The notes under the pieces: model-generated
What the model was told of the DNA's origin: nothing
Database searches by the model: none
The model's input: only the letters and a program-made list of their open reading frames with translations
Source of the DNA: Beta vulgaris subsp. vulgaris
Lineage: Eukaryota > Streptophyta > Magnoliopsida > Caryophyllales > Amaranthaceae
DNA: 64,000 nucleotides
Direction of reading: 5' to 3'
NCBI RefSeq assembly: GCF_026745355.1
Contig: NC_079206.1
Coordinates: 8,283,531 to 8,347,530, forward strand
Translations under genes and position numbers: made by a program
Part shown: positions 35,760 to 47,197 of the stretch, piece after piece
How positions within the stretch are numbered: the first letter of the stretch is position 1
How the letters are laid out: every line of letters starts with the position of its first letter

Positions 35760-36800
35760 CAGACGAGAAAGAAGTTATCAAGAGAGAAAAAAGAGCGAAA
35801 GACTAAACGCGGCAAAAACGAAAAGTTGTAATCATTAAAACTCGTGTGAGATGAATAAGGTATACACTAAGTAAGTGTACAACGGGTTCATATTAGTTTT
35901 TTTAATGTTTTGAAGTTTGATATTTTAAAAACAAATAGTAATAGTATTACAACTAAGAAAAAAATAATTAAAAGTTCCCTTCAAACAAAAGAAAAAAAAA
36001 GGATCAAGGTTTTCCTACTTTTTATTCTCTTATTTTTCCTTTCTCTTTCCTTCTTTTCCTTAATTGGAAATAAACCATTAGGAAAAGTGAAAAATGTATT
36101 CGTATAGAAGAGATTGGCGATAAAATCCACAACCTCTAGCTTTCCCCCTCATGATTGATTCCAACAACTACATATTTGTCACAACATATGGCTAATTAGC
36201 TTTGACCATTTGGTGATTTTGTAGAAAAATAACACTAGACCCCTTCGATTTTTTAGGAAATCTCCCAAGTGTCCGTAATTTATTTCAAAAATGCACAAGA
36301 TACCCATCGACATGCTACTATTCACATATAACCATTAGAAATTCGGACAAGTTTTTATATGTTACTCATATAGAACAGCAAGCCGACAACAAAAGACACA
36401 GATAAACAGACTGCTAATCCACTCTAGGCCACCAAACCTGCTTGTCGAGCAAACCAATCTGCAGCCAATTATTGAAAAACAAGCCAAATATACCTTCAAA
36501 GAGTGCACTTACAATGATCAATTGCTCATTGTGGCTCCAGTGAAGACTAAGCTATGGGTTACTTACACTTCTGCTGGTTCGCGAATCGGACTTATAAGGG
36601 CAAGTACTAACATTAACAACTTCATAACAGAGGTTCTAATATGAGGGGCAATGTTAATTATAGTATCATTTCATTAATTGAACCACAAGGCTACATAATA
36701 TTCTACTACCAGGTAAGAACAGAAATAGCTCCACGATTCAAGCTCCAGCTAGCGGCAAACTTGAAGACATAGATAATAGTATCCTTCAACCATACATCCT
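35760..36800. other. gene-free stretch before the first MIF gene 3' end
   Basis: AT-rich DNA; the right part (about 36400-36800) is less AT-rich and probably includes the MIF 3' untranslated region. No other feature is seen. Confidence 0.4.
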
Positions 36801-36801
36801 T

Positions 36802-39800
36802 TTAGAAGGTGGTTCCATTCCATCCAAAAAAGGAACCCTGCAAAAGTTCAGGAAAAGGATTCTAAATCAACTGGTGAAATGCGAGATAATGTTGGACAGT
36901 GACTCATGGCAGAACTTAAACCTGCAACTACGTTACTCCCCCGACCATTAATACAGAACTTTCTAGAAATAATATGAAGAAAAATAGCAACAAAGAAAAA
37001 CCGGCAGATGCAAGGGAAATGAAAGACTAGCTTTGAGGACAGTTTTACATGGTGAAAGCTTGTTTACATGTTCTATTACTGGCTAGCACTGGTGTAAAGC
37101 ATGCAAACACTGTGCATGTTCTTGAATTGGATGGTCCTAAACAGCAGGAAGAGTGCAATGATAAGAAAATGAGGGTGTGATGGGTATTCCACTAACATGA
37201 ACAAGATGATCAAATAACTTGCCTTGGTGTCATAGAATTTGAGGAAGAAACGGTTTTTAGGAACAGACAGCTGGCTCTCGAGGATGGAGGCAATCGCAGC
37301 ACTCAATTTCTTGTTCGTGTCAGGGTTAAGTCCTCCAATGGAAACAAGCTCACCATATGCTGCAGGCTGTTCAGATCCGCCAAATGCCATGGGCACTGAT
37401 CCTTTGAGCACCACCATAACATACTGCAATGTTTTGTTCAAGGTAGTAGGCCAATTTCAATCTCAAGATGTACACATCTAATACACAAGGTAATTTTCAG
37501 CAAACAAAAAGCAAAATCAGAATTAAACAAGGACAAAACAGATTTTCTTCATAGTTCAGGATACAAAGAAAATGGCCAATTATATATTGATGACACAAAA
37601 TACACGTATGAAGCATCACTTGCACTAGTCAGCATCAAACAGAGATTAGCAAGCATAGCCTGACACATGAAGGAGTTGGACGATAGGTTATGAGCAGATA
37701 GTAGGAAATAAGCCAATCAACCAATTCCAAATGACATTTCACAGGCATCAATGTCCTTATCTTGATCTGGAGAAAAGGAGGGGGTTGGATAAACTATAAG
37801 CCAACGTCTCATTTCTATTAGACTTGTTTGGAAAGTAAAGCTTGCATCGCCTGTGGCTAATATTGAACATACGTCAGTTCAATCGAGACTAAGCCTGCAA
37901 GGCACCAAGATACATTAATTCCTCTGAAGTCACAGACCCTCAAGAAACCAGCGAAGGTGGAGCTGAAATTATGAACTCCTCGCTATCCCATGAACTTTTC
38001 TTATCAGGTTATAATGGACTAAGAATAGAAGAGACAACATTTGGATGATGATATAGTAAGGTAGCGATCAAAGAAGTTAAATACGGATTAACATCATGCA
38101 GGTAACGAAAGGTTATGGAAAACAAACTCAATCACATTCGCCACAGCACCTAACACCACGAAAAAAATTATTTACCCCATGCGACAGCTAACTAGACAGA
38201 GGCTCCTACTGAACAAAACCGAGTAGCTGCAGTTTAGCGGCCCGTAATAAGAAAAGAGTACTATAAGAGAATTCAGTCTCACAAATAAGGATTGTGAGTG
38301 TGATCATTGATCAATTACATGCCACTCTTGATGATCTATTCACCATTTATCAAGAAGCACAAAAACAATACGGACCACTCATATCTAACGATGATACCGC
38401 TAGCCGCTAAGGATCCTTAAGCAACCCCCAAAATATTCTAGTTGGAAATGATATCTTTCGATAAATGACAATAGTAAGGTCACTAATAGTCTGATCAGAA
38501 GAGAGCCAACTGAATTGAGGGCTAACACAGCGATCATAAGCCACCGGCAGGTTGATAATTCATACACAGCACAAATGACATGTCGTGCTCACAAAGCCAT
38601 TTTGACAAAGACCCAGAAATTGTGGGTTTACAAAATAAAGGAGCTCTAAGAAAAGATTGTTGTGTCAGTGTAACAATATCACTTGCATAGCTGAGGATGC
38701 AAAACAAGGCAATTTGGAAGACACACATATTAAGGAATACGAGAGAGATACAAATAGATAATATAATTAATATCAAACTTCCAAATAAGGGAAATATAGC
38801 AATTAATAAAGAACAGAGGAAGTAACTAGAATTACCTATAACATACTCATAAAAAACCCAAGACAAAAGGATCTTACTAATTGCAAAAAATTCGCTACTC
38901 GTTGAAATGTGCTCCCTAATTCCCTATGTCCCCCAACATATTTGCCATTTCTAATTTTAGCACTATTAATAAGTAAAGAAAATCTTCCCTTTTCCAATTA
39001 TCCAATATATAAGAAAAAGAAGTAATTGATTCTATTAATACAACATTTCTCCAATTAACTAGTTTTTTTGCCCGGGCGATGCCTCGGGTCAGTTACAATA
39101 ACAAATACGTTATTATTTTTAAATGTTATAATTTATTTTGCTACTTTTCGTATTTTTATCCATTAAGAAATTGAAAAATTCACGTTATGACGTGATAAGT
39201 ACAAAAAATTGAAAGGTTTGAGCTTGAAAACAATACCTTAAAATGAATTGTGGTAAGATAATATGATATAAATATTCTCTTGTAAGTTACGTAATAAGAG
39301 TGTTGGAGATGTATATACTTGTTTAAGTCTTTTTAGTTAATTATAATTATTACAAGACTTCAACATATTTTATTTGAAACATTAGACAACAAAGTCATAG
39401 TGTATTAATGGTTAAGCTCTTACTTTTCATTTCAAAGGTCACTTGTTCAATACCTTACACTTACTCATTTTTTTAAAGTGAGTAGTACACAATTACACAT
39501 AGACATAAAACATTTGTATTAGAAATGTGAGGAGAGTGCCACATGACACATAGACTTTCTTTCGCACGCCTTTTAATATATTTGTATAGATTGTTAATAA
39601 ACCGACCTTTCAGTTATTCCTGAATAATGCAACTTTTATACCCTATTTACTCCTAATGAGTGTAAACGAATGAACACCGTCTAGAACATTAACATTTGCT
39701 AAGGGAAGTAGAAAATTGGACGAGTTGGAAAATGTGACTTATCAAAGAAAAACTGATTATCAACACGTCAAAGCCCATTAAAAGCAAATACCTCCAAAAG

Positions 39801-42800
39801 GTTTACATTATTCAAGAATAATCGAAAGGTTGACTTATTAAAAATTAATCGGTAAAAGTTTTATTAAGGGCAACACTATTACCATGTTATTAGAGCTAAT
39901 TACTTAGTGATATTTTGTCCTTGTCCTTTATTGGTTTTAGCCTATAAATATGTAATGAGACCTTGGTAGTGGGCAGCATTAAAAGAGAATATTAATTCCG
40001 TTATTGCTCATCTATTTCTCTCTCTCTTCTTTAATATTATTCCTTTGGATTTGTGCTCTCATTGTATGACCTATCCAGTCATCATGGTATCAGAGCCATA
40101 CACCTGTCCAAAGGAATGAAAATTCTGTGGAAAAAAAAAACCTAATCCCTGCTTCTGTGCCTTCATCTCCCATCTATCCAAAATTCTTTTCTTCTAAAAT
40201 TCTCTTCTTTCCTCTTTCTTCCTAAAAGTGTTGACCTTTCCCTGTATTTCTCTCTGAAATCCCTCAAAAATTCATTCTTTTCTACTAAATTAGTAAATCT
40301 TCTCTCCTCCTTTCTCCCTAAATCCAAACCTTCAATGGCAAGTGGAAAAATCACATACCAAGATATGATGAATCCACTGTTTCTCCATCCTTCAGAGAGT
40401 GCCACATCTATACAAATTGATAAGCTTCAAGGGTCAACAGACTATAGAACATGGTGAAGAACAATGGAGATCAATTTATCTTCAAAACGCAAGCTGGGAT
40501 TCGTCAAAGGAACAGTGGAGATGCCAACTGATGATGAAACAAAGGCGGAGCTATGGGAAACGTGTAATAATATGGTAATTGCTTGGATTACCAATAATCT
40601 CTCTTTCAATGTCAAAAAATCTGTTATGTATATGACAAATGCTAAATACATATGGGATAATCTGGAAAAACGTTTTGCTCTTACAAATGGTTCTCGAAAG
40701 TACAACTTGAACAAAGATTTGTATGAAGTAAAACAAAATGGCATGCCTTTGAATGATTATTACACCTTGATGAAATCCATATGGGAAGAGTTAGATTGCT
40801 TAAATGTGTTGCCTGTGATTTTAACTCCCACTGATGAAGTGAAAAAACTCCTTGAAACAATAGAGCAACTCAAAGAGGAGTCTAGACTGTTTGTGTTTCT
40901 TAATGAAGTAGATGAGACATATAGTCTTCAAATAAGTCAGCTTCTTATCCTGGACCCTCTTCCAAGTGTGGAAAGTGCTTGTGGGATGTTAATGCAAGAA
41001 GAATCTCAACGAGAAATCTTGCATAAACCTAAACTGGATGACACCATCTTTGCTATGTATGTTCAAGGGCAATCTAGCAAGTGCACACAACACTGTGTGC
41101 CACAAAAGAGGTCACCTTAGTGATACTTGTTGGTTTGTTGTTGGTTTTCCTAAACCTAACCCAAAATACAAATCCTACCAAACCAAACCTAAAAACCCAT
41201 CACAAAACTTTGCAAAATGGAACCCTGCACCACAAAAAAAACCAACCTAAACTACCAGCTACAGCTTAAATCTCTAACAATGGAGGCCTTCTTTTTACAC
41301 CACAACAGCTGGCTCAGATTGCTCAACTCCTTCCTAAAATAGCCAAAACTACTATTAACCTTCCCACTGGTGCCACCACTGCTGTCACTCACATAGGAAC
41401 TGTTATTCTTCACAATGGCCTAATCCTTCAAAAAGTCCTCTGTGTTCCACATTTCAAACACAACCTCCTATCAGTCCAAAAACTTGTAAGAGAATCCAAC
41501 TGTGAAATTCAGTTCTTTCCCTCTCACTGTTGCATCATTGATAGCACCACTAAACAAGTTAAAGGTGTAGGCAAAGCTAGAAATGGCCTCTATTATCTCA
41601 CAAACTCCACTGTTCAGCCAAACCAAATTTCTTCACACTTCACAACCAATACTTCTACAGATGTTTCTCCAAAAATTCCATCTCAACCTGACATACATGA
41701 TCCCATAGCTTTGTGGAATCACAGACTAGGGCATGCCCCACTAGCCAAACTTAAACTTCTCCCCTGTGTTTCCCCTCACTACCATTAAGGATCACAAGGT
41801 GTGCATTACCTGTCCAATAGCCAAATTCACAAAACTCTCATTTTCCCTCAGTGACTCCCATGCTCTTGTTCCTTTTGAGCTCATTCACATGAACATATGG
41901 GGACCATACAAAGAATGCACCAAAGGAAAGTATAGATACTTTCTTAACATTGTGGATGATCACACTAGACATACATGGGTATATTTGATATAATACAAAT
42001 CTGATTCCTTAACCACCTTAGAAGTTTTTCTCTCTTATGCTCAAACTCATTTTAACAAGAACATCAAGTAACTAAGGTATGATAATGCCTTAGAATTTGA
42101 TGATGCCCCTTGTAACAAGTTTTTTTGCTGATCATGGCATTATCTATCAAACCTCATGTGTTAAAAGACCCCAACAAAATGCTCGAGCAAAGAGAAAACA
42201 CAGGCATATACTGGAAATCAGTAGAGGGTTGAGATTCCAAGGTGGTTTACCTCAGTCCTACTCCTACTGGGGAGATTGTATTCTTAGTGCACCTAATTAA
42301 CAGGCTTCCTACCCCTGTTCTCAACAATATAACACCCTATGAAGCTTTATTTGGCACCAAACCTTCCTATGACCACCTGAAATTTTTTGGATGTCTTGCA
42401 TTTGCTACAAACCCAGCTTTCTCCACTGATAAATTTTCTCCCAGAGGTGTTCCCTGTGTCTTTCTTGGTTACCCATCCACTCAAAAAGGATACAAACTGT
42501 TGAATTTGATCACTATGCAACTATTTGTGTCAAGAGATGTTAGATTTCATGAATCTATACTTCCTTTCCTCACAGTCCTATATGCACCCCATACCTAACC
42601 CCCACCCATCCTCATCCTCCCCTCTCATAGATGATTTCACTTACATTGATACTGATCACCCTTCTACTCCATCCACTCCTATCTCATTTTCTCCTCAACC
42701 TACTCCTCCTGCATCACCTCATAAAATTCCTACACCTCCCCCTCCAAGAAAAAGCACGAGATAACATATCCCCCCTACCTGGCACTCAGATTACATTACC

Positions 42801-45182
42801 AATCTTTCTACCACTCAACCACCACACATCTCAAACCTAGCCTACACCACCATACAACCACTTTTTTCCTCATTCCTTTCCACCCTCACCACAACACATT
42901 GCATCTTTCAAAGCTGTCATTCTGCATCCTCACTGGATTACAGCCATGAACACTGAATTGGCTGCACTTGAACAGAATCAGACGTGGGAAGTCACCACAC
43001 TTCCACCTGGTAAATCCAGACTAGTTATACTTGGTTGCAGACAAAAACCAGATGAGGACTATGATCAAACATTTGCTCGAGTAGCCAAAATGGCTACTGT
43101 GAGAACTGTGCTAGCTGTGGCTGCAGTTGAAGAATGGTACACCATTCACATGGATGTTACCAATGCCTTTTTACATGGAGACCTCCTTAGGATGTCTACA
43201 TGAAACTTCCTCAAGGCTATACCGATTTAGGATGCAGAATTACCCCACACTCCTCTTCATCTACCACTGCTCCCTTTGTTTGCAAACTCAAAAAAGCCCT
43301 TTATGGCCTCAAACAGGCCCTTCGTCAATGGTTCTCCAAACTTTCTAACACCTTGCTTCAACTTGGTTACACTCAATCTAAATCAGATTATAGTTTCTTT
43401 GTGAAAACTACCTCTGAAAGTATCACACTCATTCTAATTTATGTCGATGATTAGCTGATTTGTGGAAATCAATTCACTGCCATACAGCACCTCAAGGATA
43501 TGTTATCCTCTCAGTTTCACATGAAAGACCTAGGAGACTTGAGGTACTTCCTAGGCATTGAGATTGATCGAAGTGAAGCTGGATTCTTTCTCTCACAAAA
43601 AAAAAACACACCACTCATGTACTTAAGGAATTTGGCATGCTCAATGTCAAACCCCTACACCTTCCCATGGATACTCACCTTAAATTAACCCCAGACAAGG
43701 GTGACCCCCTACCAGACCCCACTATCTATCAAAGACTACTTGGTAAATTAATTTACCTAACTATTACTAGACATGACATCAGCTTCACTGTCCAGCTCTT
43801 AAGTCAATATATGCACCAACCCACTACTGTGCATTTTCAAGCTGGTAAAAGACTTCTAAGGTACCTCTCTGGTACCCTCTCTCAAGGCATCTTCCTTGCT
43901 TCCAAGTCCGGTGCTCAACTCACTGCCTATTGTGACAGTGACTGGGCAAGTTGTCCTGTCACTAGGCGCTCTACCAGGCTTCTGTATCTTTCTTGGGCAA
44001 TCTCCCGTTTCTTGGAAAACAAAAAAACAACCAGTGGTGGCTCGTTCATCTGCTGAGGCAGAATATAGAGCCATGGCACTTACTGCTTGTGAAGTTACCT
44101 CGCTCTCCGCTCTGTTGAAGGATCTTGGGCTCACAAATCTCCCCCCCACAGTGCTCAAATGTGATAACCACACAGCACTTGCAATAGCTGCTAACCCTGT
44201 CCAACATGAACGAACTAAACATGTCGAGATTGACTGCCATTATGTTCGAGATCAAGTCAAAGCAGGCACAATTATCCCCCAACATGTCTCTTCCTCTGAC
44301 CAAGTGGAAGACATACTCACTAAAATTCTATCTGTGAAGCAGCATCAGAAGCTAGTCACCAAGCTGGGAGCTTCAGATGGTCTTCCCTCCTCAGCTTGAG
44401 GGAGGGGGAGTATTAAGGGCAGCACTATTACCATGTTATTACAGCTATTTACTTAGTGATATTTTGTCCTTGTCCTTTATTGGTTTTAGCCTATAAATAT
44501 GTAATGAGACCTTGGTAGTGGGCAGCATTAAAAGAGAATATTAATTCCGTTATTGCTCATCTATTTCTCTCTCTCTTCTTTAATATTATTCCTTTGAATT
44601 TGTGCTCTCATTGTATGACCTATCCGGTCATCAAGTTTGTATTACTAAAAAAACATAATCATGTAGAGTCTTATTTGATTCGTTTCGTATAATTGAGTAA
44701 ATTACGCAAATATAAATGTAATTAAAAATAATAATTATACAAAAAGTGCATTAGCAAATGTGAAAAGGAGAAATGAAAAGTCTATCGATGGAAAAAAAAA
44801 ACCAGGAATTCAACTCAAACGTTGTAACAGTAATGTGTCAGCATAAAATCCCTTAATCAGGAAAAACAAATTAGGGTTCCAAGCAAAATCAAAAGCCAAC
44901 ATCTTTTCCAGTACCTAAAACCCAAAAAAAATCAAAAATTGAAGCCGTAATTTCACCACAATTCAAATACCATACAAAACCAGAAATGGGATAACAAAAG
45001 CACAAAACCCAAAATTCGGAAATTATCAATATAGCGAGAAAACTTAAAAGGAGGAGAGAGAAAGAGAGTACAGCTTTAGGTTTTCCGATGAGATCGGCGA
45101 CAGAGGAAGTAGCGTCGGAAAGAATGGCGGAAGTGTCAACACCGTCGAGATTAACGTTGGTAGAAATGTTGAGGCACGGCAT
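36802..45182 (-). CDS. MIF/D-dopachrome tautomerase-like protein (MDL1/2 type)
   Basis: The minus-strand exons 45072-45182, 37223-37423 and 36802-36837 join in phase 0 to 115 residues, the usual length of the family. The mature N-terminal proline after Met (MPCLNIST) is kept; in MIF this proline is the catalytic base. The core strand motif [15 protein letters not shown] and the C-terminus [11 protein letters not shown] are typical of plant MDL1/MDL2, expected to be cytosolic or nucleo-cytoplasmic. Intron 1 is 7648 bp and contains a Helitron (39059-39590) and a complete Copia element (39862-44633). Intron 2 uses a GC-AG pair with a strong context, CCAAG|gcaagt. The gene is probably intact if the long intron is still spliced. 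Whether plant MDLs have tautomerase activity is not decided by this sequence. Confidence 0.9.
37440..39058. other. part of MIF intron 1 without features
   Basis: Ordinary intron DNA of mixed composition. No element, repeat or gene is recognised here. Confidence 0.45.
39059..39590 (-). mobile_element. non-autonomous Helitron in MIF intron 1
   Basis: Read on the minus strand it begins TCTATACAAATATATTAAAA and ends with hairpin CCCGAGGCATCGCCCGGG and CTAG, between A and T. It is the same family as 50706-51187. A tRNA-like module (box-A-like GTGTATTAATGGTTAAG, box-B-like TTGTTCAATACC) lies at about 39390-39460 and reads opposite to the Helitron. Confidence 0.88.
39862..40084 (+). repeat. Copia 5' LTR
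   Basis: This 223-bp LTR contains a TATAAATA-like promoter word at about 39943 and CT-rich text near the end. It ends in CA and is followed by the primer site. Confidence 0.93.
40085..40098 (+). other. primer-binding site
   Basis: TGGTATCAGAGCCA directly follows the 5' LTR. This is the common plant Copia primer site, complementary to the 3' end of initiator methionine tRNA. Confidence 0.93.
40336..41250 (+). pseudogene. Copia gag remnant
   Basis: The frame from ATG 40336 has a TGA at about 40453, then runs to 41120 with a UBN2-like gag core ([25 protein letters not shown]). The zinc-knuckle region is split by a shift near 41080: the first cysteines lie in one frame and [12 protein letters not shown] in the next. 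Not functional. Confidence 0.85.
41690..44399 (+). pseudogene. Copia pol remnant (integrase, reverse transcriptase, RNase H)
   Basis: In order are a GAG-pre-integrase region (WNHRLGH, about 41715), integrase core pieces (about 41800-42300), reverse transcriptase (about 42930-43690) and RNase H (about 43890-44399). The YVDD catalytic box near 43440 is intact but followed at once by TAG. Stops and shifts occur at 41788, 41991, near 42120, 42294, 42597, 42762, 43201, 43687 and elsewhere. The protease motif is not clearly seen. Confidence 0.85.
44398..44633 (+). repeat. polypurine tract and Copia 3' LTR
   Basis: GAGGGAGGGGGAG at 44398-44410 is the plus-strand primer tract. The 3' LTR runs 44411-44633 and is followed by AGTTT. 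Confidence 0.93.
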
Positions 45183-45197
45183 CTTCTCCTGCTTCAC

Positions 45198-47197
45198 TGA
45201 TTTTTTCTATCTTCTTCTTCTTCTTCTTTCTTTGCTAATCAATGAACCAGCAAAAACCTCAAAGGTTGGGAATTGGGATATGGGAATTTCTAAATGATCT
45301 TTTTGTTTGTTTTTGTTTACATGCACTTTAAAAAGAAACTTCTAGAAATTAATCCATTATGGGCCACTATGATTGGGCTTTGTGAGGATCCATTTTGGCC
45401 CAAGCAAACAAAATTGTTATTCATCCAACTCAAATAAAATGGGTGCCAAAGTTTCATAATGTGCTCATGATTAGGCCACATTCTTTTGGAACGGGAGAAA
45501 TTGAGTGGAATAACTTGAATTTTGAGAAGAAATGAACTAAACTATTACAAAGCTTAACAAAGCGTTTGAAGTAAACGAAACTGAAAACAAGTCCAAAAGA
45601 GCATGACCTAAATATAATTTTATTTGTTGAAGTATGTATGTTGTATTTAGATTTTGTTAAATTTCAAATTTAATTGGTAGGAATTGTTTTCATTTGTATT
45701 CGGTAATATAGCAAAATTACACCATCTTTCTCCCATTGAAGATCTTATCTCCACCACTGCTTATGAAGGAGCAGATTCAACTTTACATGCAGAAAGGTAT
45801 TGCTTGTCTTAAAGCTATGGGGGTTTTATGTACCGCATCGAACAACTCAATTTTGGATTGTTTTGCATAATTTGGTAAGTTTATTACAAAGTATAAGAGT
45901 TGAGACGAACGTTAGGCTTATGGTTACTAAGTAGAGCCTTACTCGAATTCAACAACTCTCCAAGAGCAAAGGTTGGCGTGTCATCCACAAAGTTACTAGA
46001 CAACAAGTTCACCAAACACATAACCTAGCTATACGTGAGTTTATTCCTTAGACATAACACCAAATTTCAGTCTGTGGCACATGAGCTTTTCACTAATTTT
46101 TATTAATTATTTTATTTTTCAGACTTGTTTCAGTTTTATACTTGATCGATCAGATTCTCTCCAACTCCCTTAAACTCATCAAAAATATGTAAGAATATTT
46201 GATTCAATTATTATTTATGCACGATAAAATGGATGCTACTTGGGCTTGTAATGGGTTGGAGGAAAATATATTTGCTACCCACATGACTTTCATTTAACAT
46301 TGACAATCTCGAATGTAGTTTGAGAATTAAAGACCAACTTCCAAACTCTCTCAAGTTTTCGAGAAAGTATTGGCGTCCCCGCATATGACATCTCACACAA
46401 AAAGGCAAAAAAAATTGGTACCAAAGCTAAGTCAAAGTGGTAACTTTCAGTTTGGTACCAAAATGACAATCTTGTATTGTGATTTTATTTTGGTATCACT
46501 TTGACTTCGCTTTGGTAGCAAAAATTTAGTCTTTTTGTGTGAGATGTCATTTTGGCATCTCACTATGAGATGCCTATAATACCTCCAAGTTTTCATACTC
46601 CTTACCGCACAAGACTTAAGTGTCTTGACAAAGTCTCAACACTATACTCACCTCCAGCATTCTTTTGACAATCACACCCTAAAACTTGAGTTGTCATATC
46701 ATTGAATTTTGTGTTTATTAATATTTTTTAATGCCTTCCACCTCATGTCAACAAACAAAAGAACATGGTAACCTTTGAATAATATTCTATCTACTACCGC
46801 TAAAAAGCATAGGTAACAAATCGAGCGAACTAGATTGCAAATAGTTTCACATATTTGGAGATGAGATTTCATTATCATGGCAACAAATAGGCAAGCCGCT
46901 TCCAAATTATATAGTCGGTATTACCATAGAGTACCCTGTACCCTTTTTGCCATATGGACCGTAAGAAGATATAAAGAATCACATGAAAATTCACTTCAAT
47001 TTCGACATAGATCTTGAGATGAAACCCTTGAATCATAACTCATAATACAAAAAGTTTTTAAAAATAAAAATTGAACTAACCAATAACTTAGCCATCTACC
47101 ACACACTAGCTAGCTCTATTCCAATTGGTACATTTTAAGTTGAATTTAAGCAAAGAAGATGATGTTCAATTAATCACCATGCATAAGCATAACTTAT
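45198..47197. other. intergenic region between the two MIF genes
   Basis: It holds the upstream region of the first MIF gene and a fold-back at 46386-46549. Otherwise it is AT-rich with no gene. The 5' leader before 45182 is purine-rich on the coding strand. Confidence 0.45.
46386..46549. repeat. 164-bp fold-back (MITE-like hairpin)
   Basis: The ends TGACATCTCACACAAAAAG and CTTTTTGTGTGAGATGTCA are perfect inverses. The inner arms also pair (ACCAAAGCTAAGTCAAAGTG with CACTTTGACTTCGCTTTGGT, one mismatch). The whole unit would form a long hairpin. No coding sequence is present and target duplications are not obvious. Confidence 0.85.

Larger units (their letters stand above)
39862..44633 (+). 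mobile_element. Copia LTR retrotransposon, complete but decayed
   Basis: Two 223-bp LTRs, an initiator-methionine primer site, gag, pol and a purine-rich tract are all present, flanked by the 5-bp duplication AGTTT (39857-39861 and 44634-44638). The LTRs differ at five positions, about 2.2 percent, so the insertion is fairly young on a scale of about a million years under usual plant rates. They start TATTAAGG and end CATCA, so the termini are TA...CA rather than TG...CA. The protein frames are broken by many stops and shifts. It lies antisense in intron 1 of the first MIF gene. Confidence 0.95.

Noticed and set aside
35024..35890. A further Helitron starting TCTTAATTATATAAGG
   Set aside because: No terminal hairpin with CTRR was found on the right.
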